Positions 51,717-62,472 of a stretch of DNA of 64,000 nucleotides are shown piece after piece. A program made the position numbers and the translations under genes. The notes below the pieces were generated by a model, which had not been told where the DNA came from, ran no database searches, and saw only the letters and a program-made list of their open reading frames with translations. Source of the DNA: Pseudomonas gregormendelii (GTDB lineage: Bacteria; Pseudomonadota; Gammaproteobacteria; Pseudomonadales; Pseudomonadaceae); NCBI RefSeq assembly GCF_017114825.1, contig NZ_JADEVO010000018.1:1-64000 (forward strand), in the 5' to 3' direction. Numbering within the stretch: position 1 is the first letter of the stretch; each line of letters starts with the position of its first letter.

Positions 51717-52373
51717 TTAGCGCGTCGAAACCGGGCGTTTTACCCAGACTGGCGACAGGCTGCTGCCTTTGCCGGTGACGTACAGCACGGCGGCTTCACC
51801 GCGTTCCAGGGCAACCGGTTTCACGTCGCCGACTTTGGTGGCGCCGTCGTACAGGGCCAGGCTGACTTTGACCGGGTTGATTTCACGCTCGCCACGGCCC
51901 TTGGCCGCCACGGACGGCACAACTTCAGTCTTGCCGTCAGCCGTTTTCAGGGTCAGGGCCTTGTCGCTCAGGTTTTGCACGCGTACCAGGGATTTCTGCT
52001 TGTTCTTGAACGGCGGTTCTTCGATCAGTTGCGGCGCGCCGCTGGCGTTGTTGACCAGGGTGTAATAGTGGTCACCGGCCAGTTTTACCGGCAGCGACTG
52101 GCTGCCGACCTTGGCGCTGTAGTCGCCGCCCGGCATGAAGCTGAAGTCAGTGCTGGACAGCGGCGCGACTTCGGCCAGGTTGGTGCTGCCGACGGTGGCG
52201 CTGACTTCAGCATTACCTGCGTTGTAGACACGCACGAAGCTCGAGCCTTTCGGTGCGGTCGGGCCGTAGAGCGCGGAGTCGCCACCGGCGAATGCGTTCA
52301 TCGACAGGACGCTGAAGGTCGCGGCCAGTGCAAAGGTCTTGGCGAGACGACGAGGAGTTGTAGTGAAAGTCAT
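51717..52373 (-). CDS. algF: alginate O-acetyltransferase accessory protein AlgF
   Basis: A 218-residue periplasmic protein with a signal peptide ending around NAFAG. It shows SALYGPTAPKGSSFVRVYNA and a beta-rich body. It works with AlgI and AlgJ in O-acetylating alginate; its biochemical role is not established. It follows algJ by 17 bp. Confidence 0.95.
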   Translation of the reverse strand: MTFTTTPRRLAKTFALAATFSVLSMNAFAGGDSALYGPTAPKGSSFVRVYNAGNAEVSATVGSTNLAEVAPLSSTDFSFMPGGDYSAKVGSQSLPVKLAGDHYYTLVNNASGAPQLIEEPPFKNKQKSLVRVQNLSDKALTLKTADGKTEVVPSVAAKGRGEREINPVKVSLALYDGATKVGDVKPVALERGEAAVLYVTGKGSSLSPVWVKRPVSTR

Positions 52374-52390
52374 GGTAGTACCTCTCTCTT

Positions 52391-53566
52391 TCAGTTTTGC
52401 GCCCGGTCGGGCGTCTCGGATTTAGTGTTTGCGGCTACGTTTTGTTGGCGGGCGCCGGCTTGTTTAAGCTCTGCGACCCACTGCGGGTCGGCGTCACCGA
52501 TTTCGTTGTTCACAGGCAGATAACGTTCAGGAAACTCCCAGATCAGCACCTGTGGCGGGCTGTTCTTGAAAGCGTCGCTTTTGAGGTAGGTGAGCATCGG
52601 CAGAATCGGGCCATGGCCGTCTTCGGCGTAATTGACCACGTCGCTGTTGAGCGCCTGTTTCAGCGCGCCGACGAAGTTCCAGTTCGGGTTGGCGCTGTAG
52701 CTGGTGCCAATCAACGCCACGGGAACTTCGGTGTTGGCGAACAGGGCGTCATCACCGGCTGGCTGCTCGCCAGTGGCGACCGTGTTGCGCTTCTGCAACG
52801 GCTCTTGTGCCGGCATCAGGTTTTCGAACAGCGGGTCCAGCGGCAGGAACAGGCGCAGGTCGCCTTTGTGGGTGACTTTCTCCCCAGGCTGGGTGACGAA
52901 GTGTTGCGGTTCGCCGCTCAGCGGGAACTTGGCGGTAATGGTTTTGGCCAGGGTTTCGGCAGCCACTTGCGCGCCTTCCGGCGTCCAGTGAGTGTCGGTG
53001 CGCAGGAACACTTGCTCACCCCTGAGCTTGGCCTGGTTGAACGGGCCGAGCAGGTCCGGGGCGAGGATCTTGTTGGCTGCCACGCGGGCATGGAAGTCCT
53101 GGTACAGGTTGCCGTGAATGCTCGAAGGCTTCACGTCACCCAGGTGCTCCGGATACAGGCGCGCCTTGGCCGGCACGATCGCCATCACCAGTTTCACGCC
53201 TTTGTCTTTCAAGGTCTGGCGTACGCCTTCGACCAGCGCGTAGTTGCCTTGCAGGTTCAACTCTTCGTTGACGATCGGGTTGAACTCTTCATCGCTGTAC
53301 AGCCATTGATCGCGACCGAGCACCACGCCCGGACGACCTTCGTTGAACAGTTTGAAGTCCAGCGCAGCCCACAGGTTGGTGCCCAGGCGCTTGATCGGGA
53401 ACTCTTCGTCGTAGTGCGTCTCGACCGCTTTGGCCCAGCGCCCGTTGAGTACCGTGGTTTCGGCGTTGGTGCTGAAGCCCAGGAAGCTGCGCGTGGACCA
53501 CAGCCCCAGGACCACCAGGATCACCATGAACAGGGCGATGTAGAACAGACGTAATGAGCGGGTCAT
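52391..53566 (-). CDS. algJ: alginate O-acetylation protein AlgJ
   Basis: A 391-residue protein with an N-terminal signal anchor and an SGNH-like fold. The catalytic Asp and His lie in RTDTHWTPEGAQ and the Ser in LIGTSYSANPNWNF. It carries acetyl groups toward the polymer with AlgI. It is 11 bp from algI. The AlgX protein at 56411-57859 is a paralogue. Confidence 0.96.
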   Translation of the reverse strand: MTRSLRLFYIALFMVILVVLGLWSTRSFLGFSTNAETTVLNGRWAKAVETHYDEEFPIKRLGTNLWAALDFKLFNEGRPGVVLGRDQWLYSDEEFNPIVNEELNLQGNYALVEGVRQTLKDKGVKLVMAIVPAKARLYPEHLGDVKPSSIHGNLYQDFHARVAANKILAPDLLGPFNQAKLRGEQVFLRTDTHWTPEGAQVAAETLAKTITAKFPLSGEPQHFVTQPGEKVTHKGDLRLFLPLDPLFENLMPAQEPLQKRNTVATGEQPAGDDALFANTEVPVALIGTSYSANPNWNFVGALKQALNSDVVNYAEDGHGPILPMLTYLKSDAFKNSPPQVLIWEFPERYLPVNNEIGDADPQWVAELKQAGARQQNVAANTKSETPDRAQN

Positions 53567-53577
53567 GGTCAGATCCC

Positions 53578-55143
53578 TCAGAACTGGAAGTAAAGGAACG
53601 GCGAGAAGCTTTGCGCCGACAGTTTGAAAATCGAGGCAATGAACAGCAGCAGTACCAGGGTGCGCATCACGTAACGCGACCAGTCAGCGGTCCAGTAGGC
53701 CGGTTGCACGGTGGCTTCAACGCCAACGGTGTAGCCCGGTTCGTGGATGCTGGCCGGGTTGTCGCCCGGTACGGCCTTGATCATTCCAGGGGTGGCAGTC
53801 GCTGGGCCTTCGGCCGTAGCGTCCACCGCAGGTTTGGACTTTTCAGGCGGCAGGTTGCTGTAGAAATCACGAATGCCGAAGAACGCCAGGGTGGCGTAGG
53901 CCACGAACAGGGTCGCCACTTGCAGGCCGGTGAGGCTGGCCTGGTTGAGTTCCGACAGCGACCACTCGCCGAAGCTGAACATCGCGCCGTACATGCGACC
54001 GGCGACGTGCAGGTTTTCCGAGCGGAAGATGACCCAGCCCATGACCACCAGCAGGAACGTCAGGGCCCAGCGGATCGGGTTGATGCTGCGTGGCGAGGTA
54101 TTCAGGCCCAGGGCCTTTTCGATCGCCAGCCACATGCCGTGCCATGCACCCCAGATGATGTAGGTGATGTTCGCACCGTGCCACAGACCACCGAGCAGCA
54201 TGGTCAGGAACAGGTTGCGATAGGTCGTCAGCGTGCCTTTGCGGTTACCGCCCAGGGTGATGTACAGGTAGTCACGCAGCCAGGTGGACAGGCTGATGTG
54301 CCAGCGCCGCCAGAACTCGGTGATCGACTGGCTGATGTACGGCTGCTTGAAGTTTTCCATGAAGCGGAAACCCATCATCAAGCCCAGGCCGATGGCCATG
54401 TCGCTGTAGCCGGAGAAGTCGAAATACAGTTGCGCGGTGTAGGCCAGGGCGCCGAGCCAGGCGTCGCCGGTGGTCGGGTTCTGCAAGGCAAAGCAGTGGT
54501 CGGCGACCACTGCCAGGGTGTCGGCGATGAAGACTTTCTTGATGAAACCCTGCATGAACCGCGTGCAGCCCTCGGAAAACTTGTCGAGGGTGTGGGTGCG
54601 GTTGTTGAACTGATCGGCGAGGTCGCGAAAACGCAGGACCGGGCCGGCAATCAGGTGCGGGAAGATCGCCACGAAAGCGGCAAAGTCGATCAGGTTGCGT
54701 GTCGCCGGGGTATCACCGCGATAGACGTCGATGATGTAGCTGATGGACTCGAAGATGTAGAACGAGATACCGATCGGCAGCAGCACGTGGGTCAGGATGA
54801 AGGGCGACAGGCCGACCGAGTTCATCATCGCGTTGATGCTGTCGACGCCAAAGTTGGCGTACTTGAAGTAGCCCAGAATGCACAGGTCGACAGCCACGCC
54901 GAGCAGCAGCCAGCGCTGTGCCGGTTTGGTACGCACGCCGGCGGCGCCGACTTTGAGGCCGATCCAGTAGTTCCACAGCGTGACGGCTGCGAACAGTGCA
55001 AGGAAGTCCACGCGCCACCAGGCATAGAACACGTAACTGGCGAGCAGCAGCAGCAGGTTGCGATAGCGTATTCCGCTCAGATAGTACATGCCGAGAAAGA
55101 TCGGCAAGAACAGAAACAGGAACACATTGGATGAAAATACCAT
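53578..55143 (-). CDS. algI: alginate O-acetyltransferase AlgI (MBOAT)
   Basis: A 521-residue multi-pass membrane acyltransferase. The conserved catalytic His is in LGGLWHGANITYIIWGAWHG, and LPIGISFYIFESISYIIDVY precedes it. It passes acetyl groups across the inner membrane for AlgJ/AlgX. The ATG at 55143 is used (an upstream ATG at 55170 adds nine atypical residues). A 125-bp gap with a GC hairpin separates it from algL, in keeping with the internal promoter reported before algI in P. aeruginosa. Confidence 0.96.
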   Translation of the reverse strand: MVFSSNVFLFLFLPIFLGMYYLSGIRYRNLLLLLASYVFYAWWRVDFLALFAAVTLWNYWIGLKVGAAGVRTKPAQRWLLLGVAVDLCILGYFKYANFGVDSINAMMNSVGLSPFILTHVLLPIGISFYIFESISYIIDVYRGDTPATRNLIDFAAFVAIFPHLIAGPVLRFRDLADQFNNRTHTLDKFSEGCTRFMQGFIKKVFIADTLAVVADHCFALQNPTTGDAWLGALAYTAQLYFDFSGYSDMAIGLGLMMGFRFMENFKQPYISQSITEFWRRWHISLSTWLRDYLYITLGGNRKGTLTTYRNLFLTMLLGGLWHGANITYIIWGAWHGMWLAIEKALGLNTSPRSINPIRWALTFLLVVMGWVIFRSENLHVAGRMYGAMFSFGEWSLSELNQASLTGLQVATLFVAYATLAFFGIRDFYSNLPPEKSKPAVDATAEGPATATPGMIKAVPGDNPASIHEPGYTVGVEATVQPAYWTADWSRYVMRTLVLLLFIASIFKLSAQSFSPFLYFQF

Positions 55144-55192
55144 CCCGATCTCTCCGTGTTTAACCAACATTCAAGGGCCAACGGCCCCCCCA

Positions 55193-55218
55193 AACCCCCC
55201 ACGAACAACCGGGGGGTT
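55193..55218. other. strong hairpin between algL and algI
   Basis: AACCCCCC (55193-55200) and GGGGGGTT (55211-55218) form an 8-bp GC stem with a 10-base loop in the only long gap inside the alginate operon besides that before algA. No U-run, so more likely an mRNA processing or stability element than a terminator. Confidence 0.6.
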
Positions 55219-55268
55219 AACCCAAAAAACCCAAACTCGACACTGACCCTACGGGGCTATGTGCGGCT

Positions 55269-56399
55269 CTATGAGCCTTTGCCTTTTTCGCTGGCCGGGT
55301 CGTAGACCCTGGTCAGGTCACCCCCCAGCCGGAACGTCTTGAACGGTTGCATCTCGCGCTTCTTCTCAAGCACATCAGGGGAGCAGGTGTAGAGCGTGCA
55401 GAACGGTTCCAGCCAGGCGAATTTCGAGTCGACCTTGAGGTCGGTCATGTCCTGTTCCTTGCCGTTCTTCTTCTCAAATGCCTCAGGGTCTTCAACCCCG
55501 GCGAGCACTCGATCACCCAGGCGTTTGAGCGCGCCGTTGTTTTCCTGACGCACGTCCACACCGTTGACCAGCGCAAAACTGGCGATCATCGACAGCGGCG
55601 GCAGGGCGTAGTTGTGATAGGCGAGGGCGCGTTGCTGACGCTTCATTTCGTTAGGCAGGAAGCCATCGGCATCGACCTGATTGGCACCGACCTTGTATTC
55701 CTTCACGGCCCAGTCGAACAGGTCGCGGCGGTTGGTGGCGATGGAAGTTGCCATCACCGACCAGGCGGACCAGTAAGAGTGGTTGTTGGTTTTTTCCAGC
55801 GGCAGGTTGTCCCAGTCGCTCACCACCTGATCAGCCATCTTGCTGAACCAGGCCTCGATCAACTGCGACTCCTGCTGATGGTTCGCCAGCGGATGCGAGT
55901 CGGAGAATTTCAGGTGGATGTACGAAGACGCCATGCTGCCCAGCGCCCATTTGCGCATGGACTTGCCGGTGTGGTTGAAGTCCTTGGACATCAACGCATC
56001 GGCCTTGGCCCACGCGGTCAACCAGTTGAGCGTGCATTCGAGCTGTTCCGGGCGACCGTCACGCATGAACTGCATCACGCGCTTGCTGGTGCCGCGCTCG
56101 ATCTTGGTGATATCTGCAGTGGTGTCGCGGAAGGCTTTTTCCGATGCTTTGTTCAGGGTCGAACGGGCCTTGTCGGAGCCTTCGTACTTGCTGCGAAATT
56201 GCAGCGAGCCGGTGTAGGGCGTCGGCATGGCATCACAGCCATCCTTGAAGTCGCCGGTCTTCACTTTCTCGATCGGCGCGAAGTAACCCTGGGGCGGCCG
56301 CAGTGGTGCGGCGGCCTGGGTGGCGCCGGCGAACATCGCCAGCGTCAGCAGAGAAGGTGCGAGCAACTTCTTCAACGTTCGCGATTGCATGCATGTCAT
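55269..56399 (-). CDS. algL: alginate lyase AlgL
   Basis: A 376-residue periplasmic lyase that cuts alginate by beta-elimination, clearing polymer from the periplasm during export. It has a signal peptide ending near ATQAAA, the active-site NNHSYW, and [12 protein letters not shown] with the catalytic Tyr region. The start at 56399 is preferred because GAGG lies 9 bp upstream; an ATG at 56414 overlaps the algX stop. It lies directly after algX. Confidence 0.96.
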   Translation of the reverse strand: MTCMQSRTLKKLLAPSLLTLAMFAGATQAAAPLRPPQGYFAPIEKVKTGDFKDGCDAMPTPYTGSLQFRSKYEGSDKARSTLNKASEKAFRDTTADITKIERGTSKRVMQFMRDGRPEQLECTLNWLTAWAKADALMSKDFNHTGKSMRKWALGSMASSYIHLKFSDSHPLANHQQESQLIEAWFSKMADQVVSDWDNLPLEKTNNHSYWSAWSVMATSIATNRRDLFDWAVKEYKVGANQVDADGFLPNEMKRQQRALAYHNYALPPLSMIASFALVNGVDVRQENNGALKRLGDRVLAGVEDPEAFEKKNGKEQDMTDLKVDSKFAWLEPFCTLYTCSPDVLEKKREMQPFKTFRLGGDLTRVYDPASEKGKGS

Positions 56400-56410
56400 A
56401 AGAGGTAACC

Positions 56411-57859
56411 TCATTGCCCGGCTTGAGCGGTACGCTGCCCAGCGCCAGGGAACACGTTGCGTTTGCAGATTTTCGCTTCGACTTTCTGCGGCGCGGCACC
56501 TGCTTCAGGGCCCTGAACTTCGACGGCCAGCAAATTCTGCGAGGCCCAGTCTTCGTCCGTGCGCAACTCGAAGGCGAAACGCCCGTCGGTGTCGGATGTT
56601 TCCGGTTTGTCGATCTTGATGTCCTCGTGGCGACCGTTCATGTACCAGAGGGTGGCTTGCAGAGTTTTCACCGATGGATCGGCGAACCGGATGTCAACCT
56701 GGTGGCTGCTGTTTTGCAGGTTCAGGTTCTTGCTGTTGACCATCAATTCGTTCTTGCCCGGCTTCAATGTAGTGCTGCCGGTCATCTGTGCTTCCTTGCC
56801 TTCGCAACCGTTATCCAGCAGCGCCATCATCTGGCGGTAGATGGTTTCCTGATCGAGGCGATAGAGCGGCGAGAATTCCCAGATCAGGATCTTCGGTGGC
56901 TTGGTCTGGAATTCTTCGCTGCCCAGGTACTGCAGCATCGAACCTTCCAGGCCACCGCCAGGGAACGCTACGTTGAGGATGTCAGCGCCGATGGCCTCTT
57001 GAAGGAAACCGGCGAAGTTGTAGTTCTTGCCACTGTGACTGGTACCGACCAGGGTGATCTCCGGATTGCCGGAGTCGCTGAACAGATCGCCATCGGCGGC
57101 TTCGCCTTTGGGTTCCGTGGTGAATTGATCCATGTACTGGATGGCGTAACTGGTGCCGCAGAGTTGACCGGCCATATTGTGTAATGTTCCGGTCTTGCCC
57201 ATGCGACCCGACTTATGGGTCTCGAATTCACGCTTGGGAATGTCGGCAAAGGCAGGAATCTGCTTGACCTTCTCGGCCACGATTTTCGCCGTGCGCTGGG
57301 CGCCATACGGGGTCCAGTGCTGGTCGCCGCGGAAGTAGAAATCGTGGGCGGGCAGGGTGTCGGGCAGCGATTCGTTGGTCAGCGGCGACAGATCCGGCAC
57401 TACGTAGCCCATCTGCGCGAAACGCCCGAGCATGGTCTTGTAGTTTTTCAGCGCCTTGTCGAAATCGAACTGGGCTTTATCCTGCGGATTGAGCTTGTTG
57501 CGGTTCACCAGGCCACGGGTGGGCTGGTACACGACCACCAGCTCGACGCCTTTACTCTTGAACGCATCGTGCAGTTGCTGCATGCGCTTGTAGCCGGCTG
57601 GCGTGGTGTCGAACTCGGTGCGCAAGTCTTCCTGCGTACGGAACAGCCAGTCGCCCTGGGCCTGCACCAGCGTGGTGAAGTTCTGCTGGTAACGCGTGGT
57701 GTAGTTCTTCGCGTCATGGGCTTCGGGGCACAGGTTGCAGCAAGGTTCGGCAGTAAAATCCGGCGCCTTGAGCTCGTCGGCGCGCACACCGTTGCTGGCA
57801 GCGAGAATCCCCAGGGTCAGGCCCGACAGGCTGAGTAATTTGATCAAGTGTGGGTGCAT
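56411..57859 (-). CDS. algX: alginate O-acetyltransferase AlgX
   Basis: A 482-residue periplasmic enzyme that puts acetyl groups on mannuronate. An SGNH-like N-terminal domain carries the Asp/His pair in [12 protein letters not shown] and the Ser in [14 protein letters not shown] carbohydrate-binding C-terminal domain begins near residue 345. Paired cysteines in EPCCNLCPE are typical. It lies 10 bp after algG. Confidence 0.96.
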   Translation of the reverse strand: MHPHLIKLLSLSGLTLGILAASNGVRADELKAPDFTAEPCCNLCPEAHDAKNYTTRYQQNFTTLVQAQGDWLFRTQEDLRTEFDTTPAGYKRMQQLHDAFKSKGVELVVVYQPTRGLVNRNKLNPQDKAQFDFDKALKNYKTMLGRFAQMGYVVPDLSPLTNESLPDTLPAHDFYFRGDQHWTPYGAQRTAKIVAEKVKQIPAFADIPKREFETHKSGRMGKTGTLHNMAGQLCGTSYAIQYMDQFTTEPKGEAADGDLFSDSGNPEITLVGTSHSGKNYNFAGFLQEAIGADILNVAFPGGGLEGSMLQYLGSEEFQTKPPKILIWEFSPLYRLDQETIYRQMMALLDNGCEGKEAQMTGSTTLKPGKNELMVNSKNLNLQNSSHQVDIRFADPSVKTLQATLWYMNGRHEDIKIDKPETSDTDGRFAFELRTDEDWASQNLLAVEVQGPEAGAAPQKVEAKICKRNVFPGAGQRTAQAGQ

Positions 57860-57869
57860 AAAATTATCC

Positions 57870-59444
57870 TCAGTCCTGCAGTTCGGTCTGGCGTTCGACA
57901 GGGTCGATCAGCACGGCTTTCTGCTGGCGTACCAGCAGGTCGAGAATTTCATCCTGGCGTTCGCCAAGAATCCCGTTGAAGCTGATGCCGCTGGATTTGG
58001 TCGGGGCGAGCATCGATACGCGATACAACTCGACGCTCAAGGGCGAGTCGATGGACAGCGGGCCGCTGCCGTTGCCGGCCAGTTCGCCGCCAACGATGAT
58101 CAGCGAGACCTGGGCGTCGAACGGGTCGAGCTTGATGTCGCGGTCGGTATCGCTCAGGTCCTTGATGTGGCCGTACACGCCGGTCAGGCCGTTGGCCATG
58201 GCCAGGTTTTCGTAGAGGCGGACGTTCACGCTGTTACGAATGCGGATGCCGTGGCGACGGTTGCTGATCACCTTGTTGCCATACAGCAGGTTGTCGGCAC
58301 TCTCGTAGAGGGTGATGCCGTCGGTGTGGTTCTTGTAGATCTCGTTGTAGGCGACCAGGTTGTTGACGCTGTTCCGGTCGATCACCAGGCCCGACAGCTT
58401 GTTGTCGTAGCTGCGGTTGTTGAAGATGAAGCTGTCGTTGACCTCACGGGAAATGATGATCCCGTGCTTCTTCTTGGTTCCGTACACGGTGTTGTCGGCG
58501 ATGATCAGGCCGTGGGAGCGGTCATGCGGGTCAATGCCGTAGACGATGTTGTCCTTGTAGGTATTGCCCTTGACCACGAAGCCTTCGGTTTCGTAGCAGT
58601 AGAAGCCGTACCACATGTCCGAGAACTCGGAGCCGACGATCCAGCCGGTCGGTTCGGCGCGCTTGAGCACCTTGGCCATGTTCGGCGTGTATTGGGAAAT
58701 ACTCACGCCGTAGGACTTGCTGTTGGCGTAGCCGAAACTGGCGAGCTTGCTGTTGGCGATGTAGGTCTCGGTGCCGCCCCAGGACAACAGGAACGGACGG
58801 AATTCCTTGGGCGACTTGAAGGTCGCCGGGCCATTTTCCTTCTCGCGCCAGCCGGTGATTTTGGTATCACGCACGAACAGCTGGCCGTCGTTGACCAGGA
58901 ACGAGCCGGCCTCCTGGGACAGGCGCAGTTCCTGGGTCTGCTGGTCGATTTCGAGGATGCCTTTTTCACCGACCACGATCGGCAACTTCGCCAGGTAAAC
59001 CCCCGGCGAGGTTTCGCTGAAGTACTGCTTGGGCAGCTTCTTCGCCAGGTCCTTGAGGTTCATGTAGCCGTCGTCGATGAAGATCGCCTGGGGGATGCCG
59101 TGCTGGCGCACTACCCATTCGGCCATCTTGTTATCGCCGCCGATGAAATCCTTCAGGGCGTTTTCCTGCATCATCCGGCGCACGCTGACTTTGCCGGCCT
59201 TGGTGCGAACGATCTTGGCGGCAATGGCTTCGGCGGTGTAGCCGGAGGTGTCCGGCAGCTTGGGTTTTGCCAGCTCCAGCGGCGCAGTCGGCGCACTGGT
59301 AACGGTGTAGGTTTTGGCCTGTTGCAGTTCCTTGCCCATGGTCACCGGCTTGCTCGCCGGCTCCACGTTGGCGAAGGCGGCCGCGCTTGCCAGCAGCATC
59401 GCGCCGGCCAGCAAGGTGATTGAACCTCGCTTCGGATTGTTCAT
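57870..59444 (-). CDS. algG: mannuronan C5-epimerase AlgG
   Basis: A 524-residue periplasmic right-handed beta-helix enzyme that converts mannuronate to guluronate in the chain. It has a signal peptide ending near AAFANV. The catalytic DPHDRSHGLIIADNTVYG and successive helix rungs (SFIFNNRSYDNKLSGLVID) are visible. The ATG at 59444 with GGGAG upstream is chosen over one at 59471 that overlaps the algE stop. It also helps guard the polymer from AlgL. Confidence 0.96.
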   Translation of the reverse strand: MNNPKRGSITLLAGAMLLASAAAFANVEPASKPVTMGKELQQAKTYTVTSAPTAPLELAKPKLPDTSGYTAEAIAAKIVRTKAGKVSVRRMMQENALKDFIGGDNKMAEWVVRQHGIPQAIFIDDGYMNLKDLAKKLPKQYFSETSPGVYLAKLPIVVGEKGILEIDQQTQELRLSQEAGSFLVNDGQLFVRDTKITGWREKENGPATFKSPKEFRPFLLSWGGTETYIANSKLASFGYANSKSYGVSISQYTPNMAKVLKRAEPTGWIVGSEFSDMWYGFYCYETEGFVVKGNTYKDNIVYGIDPHDRSHGLIIADNTVYGTKKKHGIIISREVNDSFIFNNRSYDNKLSGLVIDRNSVNNLVAYNEIYKNHTDGITLYESADNLLYGNKVISNRRHGIRIRNSVNVRLYENLAMANGLTGVYGHIKDLSDTDRDIKLDPFDAQVSLIIVGGELAGNGSGPLSIDSPLSVELYRVSMLAPTKSSGISFNGILGERQDEILDLLVRQQKAVLIDPVERQTELQD

Positions 59445-59470
59445 GTCGGGCACTCCCTTCGCAGTTGGCA

Positions 59471-60958
59471 TCAGAAGCGCCAGATCACGTCGATGAACGC
59501 ACGGTGCATGTACGAGTCGACGTCCTTGCCATACGCATCACCCGGCTTGAACACGCCGCCACGAAAACGCACGAGGGCCGAAGGCTCGTCGATGGACTGG
59601 CTCAGGGAGGCTGGCAGCAAGCCTTGCTTGAAGTACTTGGTGACCACCAGGTCCATCTCCTGACCCAGGTCCTTGGTGCCGTCTTCCAGTGGCAGGGAAG
59701 TGCTGGAGAGCACCGCACCGGTGACGTCGTCGGTGTCGTTCTGTACGGCATTGATGCCGTTGCTGCCGACCGGCTTGTTGCCGTCGACGCGCCAGAACTT
59801 GTGGTAGATCAGGCTGGCGTCGTATTCGTCGTTGAGCATCCAGGAACCGAACAAGGTGGCGGTCTGCATGTTGTTCATTTCGCCGCGGAACGCTTCGCCG
59901 AAACGGTGCACGCGCGAACGGGTACCGGTGTAGTTCGAGCGGTTGCTTTCCAGGCTGTTCTGTTCGTAATCGGCGCTGGCGCGGGCGTAGGCGGCACCCA
60001 CTTGCCATTGCTGATCAAGGCGCAGGCGCACGCCGATGTCGGTGGCCCAGCCGTTGAGGTCTTCACCACGCTTGGCTTCGGCCGGACGGGTGCCGTCGGC
60101 ATTCAGCGCATTGACCGTGTCGGTGTCGCCGCTCATGCCGGTGATGCTGCCCCAATAATTGAGGGTGTTGGTGTTGCGGTAGTTATAGGCGTCGCTGTCG
60201 GCGGTGAGGCCCAGCCAGCTGATGTCGCCGTTCTGCTGCTTGTCCAGCGAGTCGCCCGCTACACCCGGTTCCGGGTAGTCGAGCTTGCCGTCGTCGTGGG
60301 TGTGGTGACCGCGAACGCCGACCCAGTTGCCCGGTGTCCACTGATAGGCCGCGTCGGCATAGGCGTGCAGGCGATCCTTGTCCTTGGGCGCGAGTTCCTT
60401 GAGGTCGGTGCGGTATTCGCTGAAGCGTTCGGCAACGCCAACGTTGGCGCGCAACAGGGTGGTATCGAAGGTCCAGTTCAGCGCTTCGATATTGGTGTCG
60501 CGCCATTGGCCGTCGTCGTTGCGCAGGCGCTGGCGCCCCAGCTTCAACTGCTCGCCCGGGTAAGGCGTGAGGCCGCTGTAGCCGACCCAGAACTCGCGCA
60601 TGGCCAGGTAGTTCTTCTTGGTCTTGCGATCACTGTTGTCGGTGGTCTGGGTGCCGTCGCTATCGGACTGCTGCAGGGTGTCGGTTTCGATGATGTCGGT
60701 GGACGTTACCGCCTGACCCATGGCGTAGGCGCTCCACGCGCCGCTTTCGCCGTAGATCCAGGGTCGCAGGTCCAGGCCCACACCGCTGACGTCGCCGCCG
60801 CTGGCGGTACCCAGGTCACGGTCGTCCTCGGACTGGCCGGTGATTTTCACGTCCAGGCCGTAGTTCTGGGTTTCAGTCAGTGCCGCCAGGGTCGGGCACG
60901 ACCACAGCAAGGCGAACGTCAGGCCAATGCCGGCCTGCACAAAGGGATTCAACTTCAT
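59471..60958 (-). CDS. algE: alginate outer-membrane porin AlgE
   Basis: A 495-residue beta-barrel that lets alginate out of the cell. It has a signal peptide ending around TLAAL, alternating amphipathic strands such as [20 protein letters not shown] and [20 protein letters not shown], and a C-terminal IWRF ending suited to BAM recognition. The ATG overlaps the algK stop (ATGA). Confidence 0.95.
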   Translation of the reverse strand: MKLNPFVQAGIGLTFALLWSCPTLAALTETQNYGLDVKITGQSEDDRDLGTASGGDVSGVGLDLRPWIYGESGAWSAYAMGQAVTSTDIIETDTLQQSDSDGTQTTDNSDRKTKKNYLAMREFWVGYSGLTPYPGEQLKLGRQRLRNDDGQWRDTNIEALNWTFDTTLLRANVGVAERFSEYRTDLKELAPKDKDRLHAYADAAYQWTPGNWVGVRGHHTHDDGKLDYPEPGVAGDSLDKQQNGDISWLGLTADSDAYNYRNTNTLNYWGSITGMSGDTDTVNALNADGTRPAEAKRGEDLNGWATDIGVRLRLDQQWQVGAAYARASADYEQNSLESNRSNYTGTRSRVHRFGEAFRGEMNNMQTATLFGSWMLNDEYDASLIYHKFWRVDGNKPVGSNGINAVQNDTDDVTGAVLSSTSLPLEDGTKDLGQEMDLVVTKYFKQGLLPASLSQSIDEPSALVRFRGGVFKPGDAYGKDVDSYMHRAFIDVIWRF

Positions 60959-62463
60959 AGGGATTCCTCGCCGTCTTCTTCTTGCAGGGCGTGCAGTTGC
61001 AGCGTGTTCTGGCTCAAGGCACCCCGAACGGCCTGTTCCTGTTTCAACAGGCGTTGGGCCTCGGCGAGCTGGGCAGGCGGCAGTTGGGCTTCGAGTGTTT
61101 GCGCAAGCTCGGTGGCTTGAGGAGTGTCTTGAACCTTGGCCAGCTGGCTGAAGACATAGGCATTGAGCGGGTTAGGCTTGGTGCCCTTGCCTTGGGAGAA
61201 CAGCTGGGCGATGGCGAAGTCGGCGCTGTTCTGGCCATTGCGCGCAGCGGTCAGCAGGTGGTCCAGGGCCTTTTGCGAATAGACTTTGCCCAGGTAGCCA
61301 CGGCGATAAATCTGGCCGAGGTAGTAATCGGCGGCGACTTCGCGGCCGACGGCTTTCTGGAAGTGTTCTTCGGCTGCCTTGGCGTCGGCCGGGACCATCT
61401 TGCCTTCGTAGTAGAGCTTGCCCAGCAACAGTTCGGCGCGCGGCTGATCGGCGGCGCGGCCGTTGTCCAGGTACTTCATCATCGTGTCGACGTCGCCCAG
61501 TTCCGGGAAGTCGTAGAGCAGTTGCGCCAGGCTGACCCAGGAAGCGGGGTAGCCGGGGGCGATGCCTTCGAGCAGCGACTGGGCGGTTTTCTCGTCGGTA
61601 GTCCCAAGGGTTGCATCGCCGAGGACGCGGGCGACGCTGTCCACTCGCTGGGCGGAAACCGTGCCGCGGGCATGGGCGGCTTGCATCTGCTTGATCAGCT
61701 CGGCCTGTTGCTCGGGCTTGGCCTGTTTCTGATAGACCGTGGCCAGCTCGACGTAGCAGATTTCGGTGGTATTGAGCGCGGCTTTGCAGATGGTCTCGAC
61801 TTCGTCCAGGTGCTGGTCGTAAGTGCCTTGGGTGCGATACAGCAGCACCTGGGCCAGACCGGCTTCAGGCTTGCCTTCGGCGCGCCATTGGCTGATCTGC
61901 TGTTGCGCGTTGACGTCCGGGAAGCTGTGGGGGTATTGCAGGTACAGCATGGCCAGTGGAATCAGGGTATTGCCCTGGCCATTGGCCGAGGCTTTCTTCA
62001 ACAGGCCTTCGGCTTCGTGCTGTTCGGCTTCGGTGGAACCGGGCTTGGCCAACAGCAGGCGACCCAGGCGCGCCTGGGCCCGCGGCGAGACATCGACGGC
62101 CGCGCGATAAGTCGCCTCGGCCTGCCGGATCTGCGCCGGGTCACGGCTGTCGACCTGGATATCGGCGAGGCCTACCTGGGCTTCGCTGTAGCCGAGGTCG
62201 GCCAGTTGCTTGTAATTCTGCTGGGCCAGGGCGGTGTCGCCGCGCTTGAGGGCTTCGTTGGCCAGGCGCTGGTCGGGCAGGCCGGCGCAGCCAGCGAGGC
62301 TGACCGCCAGGGCCAGTGCACACATCGCACCCCTGTGGGAGCCAGCCTGCTGGCGATTCAAGCGGCTCGGTGCATCAGACAAACCGCAGCGATCCCATCG
62401 CGAGCAGGCTCGCTCCCACAGGGATTGCGGTGTTCTGAGGATAAGTGGAATCGTCACGGGCAT
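60955..62463 (-). CDS. algK: alginate export lipoprotein AlgK, with REP-disrupted N-terminus
   Basis: AlgK is an outer-membrane lipoprotein scaffold of Sel1/TPR repeats that works with AlgE. The repeat domain is intact from [20 protein letters not shown] onward (for example [20 protein letters not shown]). The lipobox is SLAGC. The first 46 codons of the 502-codon frame include a REP pair (62334-62420) in frame between the usual ATG at 62463, which has GGAG upstream, and the lipobox. A start inside the element (TTG at about 62391) or at the ATG 62325 would give shorter leaders; the latter is too short for a normal signal peptide. Lipidation and expression therefore need checking. Confidence 0.88.
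   Translation of the reverse strand: MPVTIPLILRTPQSLWERACSRWDRCGLSDAPSRLNRQQAGSHRGAMCALALAVSLAGCAGLPDQRLANEALKRGDTALAQQNYKQLADLGYSEAQVGLADIQVDSRDPAQIRQAEATYRAAVDVSPRAQARLGRLLLAKPGSTEAEQHEAEGLLKKASANGQGNTLIPLAMLYLQYPHSFPDVNAQQQISQWRAEGKPEAGLAQVLLYRTQGTYDQHLDEVETICKAALNTTEICYVELATVYQKQAKPEQQAELIKQMQAAHARGTVSAQRVDSVARVLGDATLGTTDEKTAQSLLEGIAPGYPASWVSLAQLLYDFPELGDVDTMMKYLDNGRAADQPRAELLLGKLYYEGKMVPADAKAAEEHFQKAVGREVAADYYLGQIYRRGYLGKVYSQKALDHLLTAARNGQNSADFAIAQLFSQGKGTKPNPLNAYVFSQLAKVQDTPQATELAQTLEAQLPPAQLAEAQRLLKQEQAVRGALSQNTLQLHALQEEDGEESL
62334..62420. repeat. REP pair in the 5' end of algK
   Basis: TGTGGGAGCCAGCCTGCTGG at 62334-62353 and TCGCGAGCAGGCTCGCTCCC at 62398-62417 are inverted REP cores. 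It is unusual for a REP to sit within a coding frame. Confidence 0.9.
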
Positions 62464-62472
62464 GTCCTCCGG

